From a bacterium (GTDB lineage Bacteria > Bacteroidota > Ignavibacteria > SZUA-365): a DNA stretch of 64,000 bases. Both the position numbers and the translations under genes were made by a program. The DNA lies in the NCBI GenBank assembly GCA_020444325.1, contig JAHLLD010000015.1, positions 1-64,000 on the forward strand, written 5' to 3'. The notes below the pieces were generated by a model that made no database searches, was not told where the DNA came from, and saw only the letters and a list, made by a program, of their open reading frames with translations. Position 1 is the stretch's first letter; every line of letters starts with the position of its first letter. Shown piece after piece: positions 59,140 through 64,000 of the stretch.

Positions 59140-60699
59140 ATGCTCATCATTCCCATTCGTGCTGCACGCGCGCGCATTATTGCAGCCAGTCCAGCGTTCC
59201 GTGCCGTTGTATTCTGCAGTTCCCTTATCCTCGCAGCGCTGTTCTCGGGCTGCGGTGACAGCGCAGAACAACATGCACACGAGAACAGTCACGCGGCTGA
59301 CCACCAGGACATTCAGGCGGAACTCCTGCGATGGAGTGAAAACCTCGACTGGTTTATTCGCTATGAACCGCTGGTGGCAGGAGAGTCCTCGCAGTGGACC
59401 TTCCATTTGACGGAACGCCGCAACGGCAAGCCGCCCGAAAACGCGGGTGTGCTTCTTCGCGTGGAGTTCGCGGATGGAAGCACACGGGAGATCAAGGCCA
59501 GGCAATTGCAAACAGGGATTCATGTATTGACGATGACGCCTCCGGCACCGGGGTATGCGCAGTTGCTGCTTACCTCCCGCAGCGATGAGTTCACGGATAC
59601 GCTGCGCCTGAAGCGTCTGCCCGTCTTTGCCACATTCGAGGCCATGCGCGCAGCAACACCAGATGAAGCGGAGGAGGGGATAGTGTTTACACGCGAAGAA
59701 GCCTGGAATATGGAATTCCGTGTCGAAGAAGTGCGCAAGCAGCGCATCCCATCGATCATCAAGACAACAGGGCACCTGCTTTCCCATCCGTCGATGGAGC
59801 TTTCGGTGTCCGCGACAGCTTCGGGTATCGTTCGGTATCGCCTGCAGCCGCTGGTCCCGGGTCAGCGCGTGGCGAAAGATGCATTACTTGCCGTGATCGA
59901 GGGTGGAGAGATGAGCGAGGATAACCTCGTGGCCCGCATCGCCGATGCGGAAGCGGAACTCGGGAATGCGACGCAGGAATATGACAGGGTACGCGCTTTG
60001 GTGGCGGACGACGTCTTGCCGATAAAACGACTGCAGGAGGTGGAGTTGCGTCTCCAGCAAGCACGAACCGCTGTGCGCACGCTCACGGCAAATGTGAAGG
60101 ACGGTGCCAAGCGCATCGTTTCACCGATTGCGGGATACATACGCGACGTCGGCGTTCCCAACGGTGGCTTCGTGCAGTCCGGACAGCGGCTGCTTACTGT
60201 AGCCCGCAATGATCGCATGCTTCTCAAAGCGGAGCTGTATCAGAATAATTATGCGCAGTTGCCGAACATCAACGGCGCCACATTCAGAACCGATGACGGC
60301 CGCAGTTTTGACATACGCGAATTAAATGGGACGCTCCGCGCCCGCGGCGCTGCGGTCGATGCCAGTGCCTACTCCATTCCTGTGTACTTCGAAATTGACG
60401 GCGCGTCACTGCTGCCCGGGGAATTCGTCGATGTGTACCTCCATGCCGGGGAAGAAAAGGCGCGGCTCGTCCTGCCCATCTCCGCGCTGACCGAGGAACT
60501 CGGGACCTTCGCCGTGTATGTGCAAACGGGAGGGGAGCGGTTTGAAAAACGGCAGGTGCGTGTGGGAACCGGGGACGGAACGTACGTGCCTGTGCTGGAG
60601 GGCGTGCAGGAAGGGGAACGCGTCGTGACGCAGGGGGTGCATGCCGTGCGGCTCGCGGCATCGGCGGGACAAATCCAGGCGCACAATCATGAGCATTGA
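59140..60699 (+). CDS. Periplasmic adaptor of heavy-metal RND efflux (CusB/CzcB-like lipoprotein)
   Basis: The 519-residue protein has a lipoprotein signal with LFSGC (Cys38) and a His-rich stretch HAHENSHAADH (45-55). An extra N-terminal beta domain (about 60-170) precedes the usual membrane-fusion order: a barrel-sandwich domain split by a coiled coil (about 265-320), beta-barrel and membrane-proximal domains. It ends HNHEH. It would link the RND pump to an outer-membrane channel, which is absent here. AGGAGGAA precedes the ATG. The pump gene follows after 12 bases. Confidence 0.93.
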   Translation: MLIIPIRAARARIIAASPAFRAVVFCSSLILAALFSGCGDSAEQHAHENSHAADHQDIQAELLRWSENLDWFIRYEPLVAGESSQWTFHLTERRNGKPPENAGVLLRVEFADGSTREIKARQLQTGIHVLTMTPPAPGYAQLLLTSRSDEFTDTLRLKRLPVFATFEAMRAATPDEAEEGIVFTREEAWNMEFRVEEVRKQRIPSIIKTTGHLLSHPSMELSVSATASGIVRYRLQPLVPGQRVAKDALLAVIEGGEMSEDNLVARIADAEAELGNATQEYDRVRALVADDVLPIKRLQEVELRLQQARTAVRTLTANVKDGAKRIVSPIAGYIRDVGVPNGGFVQSGQRLLTVARNDRMLLKAELYQNNYAQLPNINGATFRTDDGRSFDIRELNGTLRARGAAVDASAYSIPVYFEIDGASLLPGEFVDVYLHAGEEKARLVLPISALTEELGTFAVYVQTGGERFEKRQVRVGTGDGTYVPVLEGVQEGERVVTQGVHAVRLAASAGQIQAHNHEH

Positions 60700-60711
60700 G
60701 AGGAGGCGCAT

Positions 60712-63700
60712 ATGCTGAATGCCATCATACGATACGCACTGGAGAACCGGACAATTGTACTGGTAATGGCACTGCTGCTGTTTCTGGCAGGTGCCGTCGT
60801 GGTCACACGCATGGAAGTCGATGTCTTTCCCGACCTGACGGCGCCCACGGTCGTCGTCATGACGGAGGCGCAGGGGATGGCGCCGGAAGAAGTGGAGCGC
60901 CTTGTCACCTTTCCAGTCGAATCCTCCATGAACGGGGCGATGAATGTACGTCGTGTACGCAGCAGTTCTGCTCCAGGGTTCTCCGTAATTTGGATTGAAT
61001 TCGACTGGGGTACCGACATTTACCGCGCGCGGCAGATTGTCTCCGAAAAACTGACGACGGTTGCATCGGCATTACCGGCAGGAGTGGGAAAACCCGTACT
61101 CGCACCACAATCCTCTCTGCTCGGTGAAGTCATGCTGATCGCGCTGCGATCGGATACCGTGGACGCAAGGGAGTTGCGATCACTGGCGGACTGGGTGGTG
61201 CGTCCCAGACTGCTTGCCGTCGGCGGCGTGGCGCAGGTCACCGTCATCGGTGGCGAGGTCGCACAGTACCAGATCCTGATAGAGCCGCGCAGACTGAAAT
61301 ACTACGGACTTTCGCTCGATGATGTCATTGCTGCAATGGAAGGGGCGAACACCAACGCCGCCGGTGGAATCCTGAACGAATACGGGAATGAATATCTCAT
61401 TCGCGGAATCGGGCGCACGCGGGATATTGAAGAACTGGGACAGAATGTTATTCGCGTCGTCGGAGACGTTCCGGTACGCATCCGCGATATCGCTGAAGTT
61501 CGCATCGGCGACGCGCCGCGTATCGGTTCAGCATCCCTGGATGCGGCGCCAGCCGTACTGCTTACACCGACGAAGCAGCCCGAGACCAATACGCTCGATC
61601 TTGTCGAACGACTCGACGAAGCACTTGACGAACTTCGACGCACGCTGCCGGAAGGCGTGGAGATCAACACAAGTATTTTCCGGCAGTCCACTTTCATCGA
61701 AGCGGCGATAGGGAATGTCAGTCGTGCCCTGTTCGAGGGCAGCGTCTTCGTGGTGATCATTCTCTTTCTTTTCCTGATGAATGTGCGCGCTACGGTGATT
61801 ACGCTCACGGCTATTCCGCTTTCCCTGCTTTCGGCCATACTTGTGATGCATGCGTTGGGTTATACGCTCAACACCATGAGTCTCGGTGGTATGGCGATAG
61901 CAATCGGTTCACTCGTCGATGACGCCATCATTGATGTTGAGAACATCATGCGGAGGCTGCGCGAGCGGAATCGACTTCCCGGACCGGAGCGGTCGTCGAT
62001 TTTCTCTACTATATATAATGCTTCCGTGGAAATACGGAGTTCCATTCTCAACGCCACGCTTATCATCATTGCGGCGTTTGTCCCGCTGTTCTTCCTCAGC
62101 GGAATGGAAGGACGCATGCTGCGTCCCCTCGGTATTTCCTTTATCGTATCGCTGGCAACATCACTGCTCATTGCGGTTACCATTACGCCGGCACTCGCGA
62201 GCAAGCTGCTGACCAGGGGACGTACACTTGCGGTCTCGGAGCCCCGCGGCGTACGATGGCTCAACCGGGTGTATGAGAAACTTCTGCGGCGCGTGATGCA
62301 GCATTCGCGTATGGTGTTTTTCGCGTCAACCCTGCTTTTCCTCGGGGCGATCGCGGGTCTCCTGAGTTTCGGGCGAAGCTTCCTTCCTGAGTTTAACGAA
62401 GGCTCGCTGGTGATTACTACCGTCGTGAAGCCGGGTACGGGACTGGCGGAATCGGATTCCATCGGTCGGCATGTCGAGCGCATACTGCTCGAGATACCGG
62501 AAATCCAGACGACCGCAAGAAAAACCGGCCGTGGCGAACTCGATGAACATGCCCTCGGTGTCAATACTTCCGAAATCGAAACGCCGCTGCACATGCAGGA
62601 GCGTCCGCTCACCGAAGTCCTGGATGATATCCGCGGCCGTCTCTCCCGCGTGCGAGGATTGGTGTTTACAATCGGCCAGCCCATTGGTCACCGCATCGAT
62701 CACATGCTCTCAGGCACGCGCGCCAATATCGCGATCAAACTCTTCGGTCCTGATCTCGATCGGCTCGCTTCGATCGGTGGGCACATCAGGCAGCTCGTCA
62801 CGACAGTTCCCGGTGCGGCGGATGTATCGATGGAACAGCAGGCACGCATCCCGCAGTTGCAGATTCGGCCACGGCGCAGCATGCTTGCGAAATATGGCAT
62901 CACCATTCCCCGCCTCATGCGCTTTGTGGACGTGGCTTTTGCAGGCATGCATATCTCTGAGGTCTATAGTGGTCCACGCGTCCATGACCTCGTTCTGCGA
63001 TACAACGATGCCAACCGGATGAACCTCGACGAACTCCGATCCACCTTGATCGAGACCGGGGCGAGATCGGCGATGCAGCACAGTTCCGAGGATGCGATTG
63101 AGGAGTTCTCCGGGAAAATACCGCTCTCGTATGTCGCAGATGTCGTGTCCACCAACGGTCCAAATACCATCAACCGGGAGAACGTCCAGCGCAGGGTTGT
63201 CATCTCCGCGAACGTCGACGGCAGAGATCTGCGCAGCGTGGTCGACGACATGCGACGTCTCATACAGCAGGAAGTGGATCTGCCCGAAGGGTATCATGTG
63301 ATGTATGGTGGACAGTTTGAGAGTGAATCCGCCGCGTCTCGTACCCTGTTGCTTGCCTCATTGTTGTCGCTTCTCCTGGTGGTATTGCTGCTGTACCAGG
63401 AGTTTCGTTCACTGCCGCTCGCGCTTGTCGTGCTCCTCAATCTGCCGCTCGCACTGATCGGGGGGATACTCAGTATCGCCGTGACTTCCCAGGTGCTCAG
63501 CATCCCTGCTATCATCGGTTTTATCACGTTGTTCGGTATCGCGACCCGCAATGGCATCCTGCTTGTTGCCCGGTACGAACGGTTGCGTATTGAAGGGCAG
63601 GGGATGACCGAGCGCATCGTGCGTGGATCCGTTGATCGCCTGAGTCCCATCCTCATGACGGCACTGACTGCCGGACTCGCTCTGATTCCGCTCGCGCTTT

Positions 63701-63864
63701 CAGGTGGCACTGCAGGCAACGAAATTCAGAGTCCCATGGCAAAAGTGATACTCGGTGGCCTTCTCACTTCAGTCGTTCTCAACATGTTCGTGATCCCTCT
63801 TGCCTATGCTTCCGTCGACCGCTGGCGGCCAGAACCCGGCAAAACTGCACAAAATCCCGAATAA
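60712..63864 (+). CDS. Heavy-metal RND efflux pump (CusA/CzcA family)
   Basis: The 1050-residue inner-membrane protein has the RND plan of 12 helices and two large periplasmic loops. The N-terminus FPDLTAPTVVVMTEAQGMAPEEVE is typical of the HME class. Helix 4 carries the proton-relay acidic residues in GSLVDDAIIDVEN (about 400-412). HME pumps export Cu+/Ag+ or Zn2+/Co2+/Cd2+. The motif looks more CusA-like than CzcA-like, but the metal cannot be fixed by eye. It follows the adaptor by 12 bases and probably shares its transcript. Confidence 0.95.
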   Translation: MLNAIIRYALENRTIVLVMALLLFLAGAVVVTRMEVDVFPDLTAPTVVVMTEAQGMAPEEVERLVTFPVESSMNGAMNVRRVRSSSAPGFSVIWIEFDWGTDIYRARQIVSEKLTTVASALPAGVGKPVLAPQSSLLGEVMLIALRSDTVDARELRSLADWVVRPRLLAVGGVAQVTVIGGEVAQYQILIEPRRLKYYGLSLDDVIAAMEGANTNAAGGILNEYGNEYLIRGIGRTRDIEELGQNVIRVVGDVPVRIRDIAEVRIGDAPRIGSASLDAAPAVLLTPTKQPETNTLDLVERLDEALDELRRTLPEGVEINTSIFRQSTFIEAAIGNVSRALFEGSVFVVIILFLFLMNVRATVITLTAIPLSLLSAILVMHALGYTLNTMSLGGMAIAIGSLVDDAIIDVENIMRRLRERNRLPGPERSSIFSTIYNASVEIRSSILNATLIIIAAFVPLFFLSGMEGRMLRPLGISFIVSLATSLLIAVTITPALASKLLTRGRTLAVSEPRGVRWLNRVYEKLLRRVMQHSRMVFFASTLLFLGAIAGLLSFGRSFLPEFNEGSLVITTVVKPGTGLAESDSIGRHVERILLEIPEIQTTARKTGRGELDEHALGVNTSEIETPLHMQERPLTEVLDDIRGRLSRVRGLVFTIGQPIGHRIDHMLSGTRANIAIKLFGPDLDRLASIGGHIRQLVTTVPGAADVSMEQQARIPQLQIRPRRSMLAKYGITIPRLMRFVDVAFAGMHISEVYSGPRVHDLVLRYNDANRMNLDELRSTLIETGARSAMQHSSEDAIEEFSGKIPLSYVADVVSTNGPNTINRENVQRRVVISANVDGRDLRSVVDDMRRLIQQEVDLPEGYHVMYGGQFESESAASRTLLLASLLSLLLVVLLLYQEFRSLPLALVVLLNLPLALIGGILSIAVTSQVLSIPAIIGFITLFGIATRNGILLVARYERLRIEGQGMTERIVRGSVDRLSPILMTALTAGLALIPLALSGGTAGNEIQSPMAKVILGGLLTSVVLNMFVIPLAYASVDRWRPEPGKTAQNPE

Positions 63865-64000
63865 TCAATATGATAGAAAAATATACGATGATGTAGTGTA
63901 AGGTCAGGTACTCTGCTTTCTTACAAAACTGTAATGCAACTGAAAGGATTTCGTAATGTAGGGTTCAGTCCGCTGTAAGGTTGATGTGCTAGACTGCGTA
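63865..64000. other. Intergenic DNA at the right edge
   Basis: This 136-base AT-richer stretch contains two TGTAAGGT octamers (about 63897 and 63976) but no recognisable gene or terminator. The next gene lies beyond the window. Confidence 0.5.

Noticed and set aside
59140-63864. Complete tripartite efflux operon
   Set aside because: Only adaptor and pump are present. No outer-membrane factor gene is visible before the window ends.

Overview
The window is a continuous piece of bacterial chromosome with GC-rich coding DNA. Several secreted proteins end in Por-type (T9SS) C-terminal sorting domains carrying the NYPNPFNP signature. This points to the FCB group, most likely an Ignavibacteria/Kapabacteria/Chlorobi-like lineage. 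Unlike typical Bacteroidetes, most genes have clear Shine-Dalgarno sequences. MurE carries the DNPR motif, so the peptidoglycan is probably of the meso-diaminopimelate type. No rRNA, tRNA, CRISPR array, integrase or transposase was seen.

Layout. 1-0.7 kb: 31-bp intergenic repeats, a terminator and a small secreted protein. 0.96-6.1 kb: a catalytically dead M16 peptidase homologue, hexamer-based repeats, then a TPP riboswitch with its terminator, a TonB-dependent receptor and thiamine pyrophosphokinase. The last four form a thiamine acquisition unit. 6.1-8.7 kb: 20-bp tandem repeats, then groES-groEL behind a perfect CIRCE operator. 8.7-16 kb: two TPM-domain proteins, a von Willebrand/PKD T9SS cargo protein and an M1 aminopeptidase. 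16.3-22 kb: secD-secF, a STAS anti-anti-sigma-like protein, purA and a DUF1611 protein related to D-glutamate-linked DgcN. 22.1-23 kb: a Ca2+/Na+ exchanger, transcribed convergently.

23.4-41.4 kb: a nearly uninterrupted dcw cluster in the order mraZ-rsmH-ftsL-ftsI-murE-murF-mraY-murD-ftsW-murG-[two-TM PH-like protein]-murC-murB-ftsQ-ftsA-ftsZ. Many of its genes overlap by ATGA. It is preceded by four 10-bp-spaced TGGGN-type MraZ boxes. No ddl gene is present, and an unrecognised membrane protein sits between murG and murC.

41.4-42.4 kb: a YefM-YoeB toxin-antitoxin module inserted directly behind ftsZ. It is flanked by ungapped direct repeats (84 of 99 bases identical) that reproduce the last five codons of ftsZ (RKIMD, stop) and the downstream hairpins.

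42.4-57.7 kb is accessory and mostly secretory: an M43 metalloprotease, a lipoprotein, a large polytopic TPR membrane protein, an EamA transporter beside three 33-bp-phased palindromes, two T9SS cargo proteins, and a tandem pair of S8/HYR subtilisin-like proteases. The pair is a 2955-bp duplication whose ends are identical while its middle has diverged. 58-63.9 kb: a VOC/PhnB-like protein, a small His-rich secreted protein and a CusB/CusA-type heavy-metal RND efflux pair.
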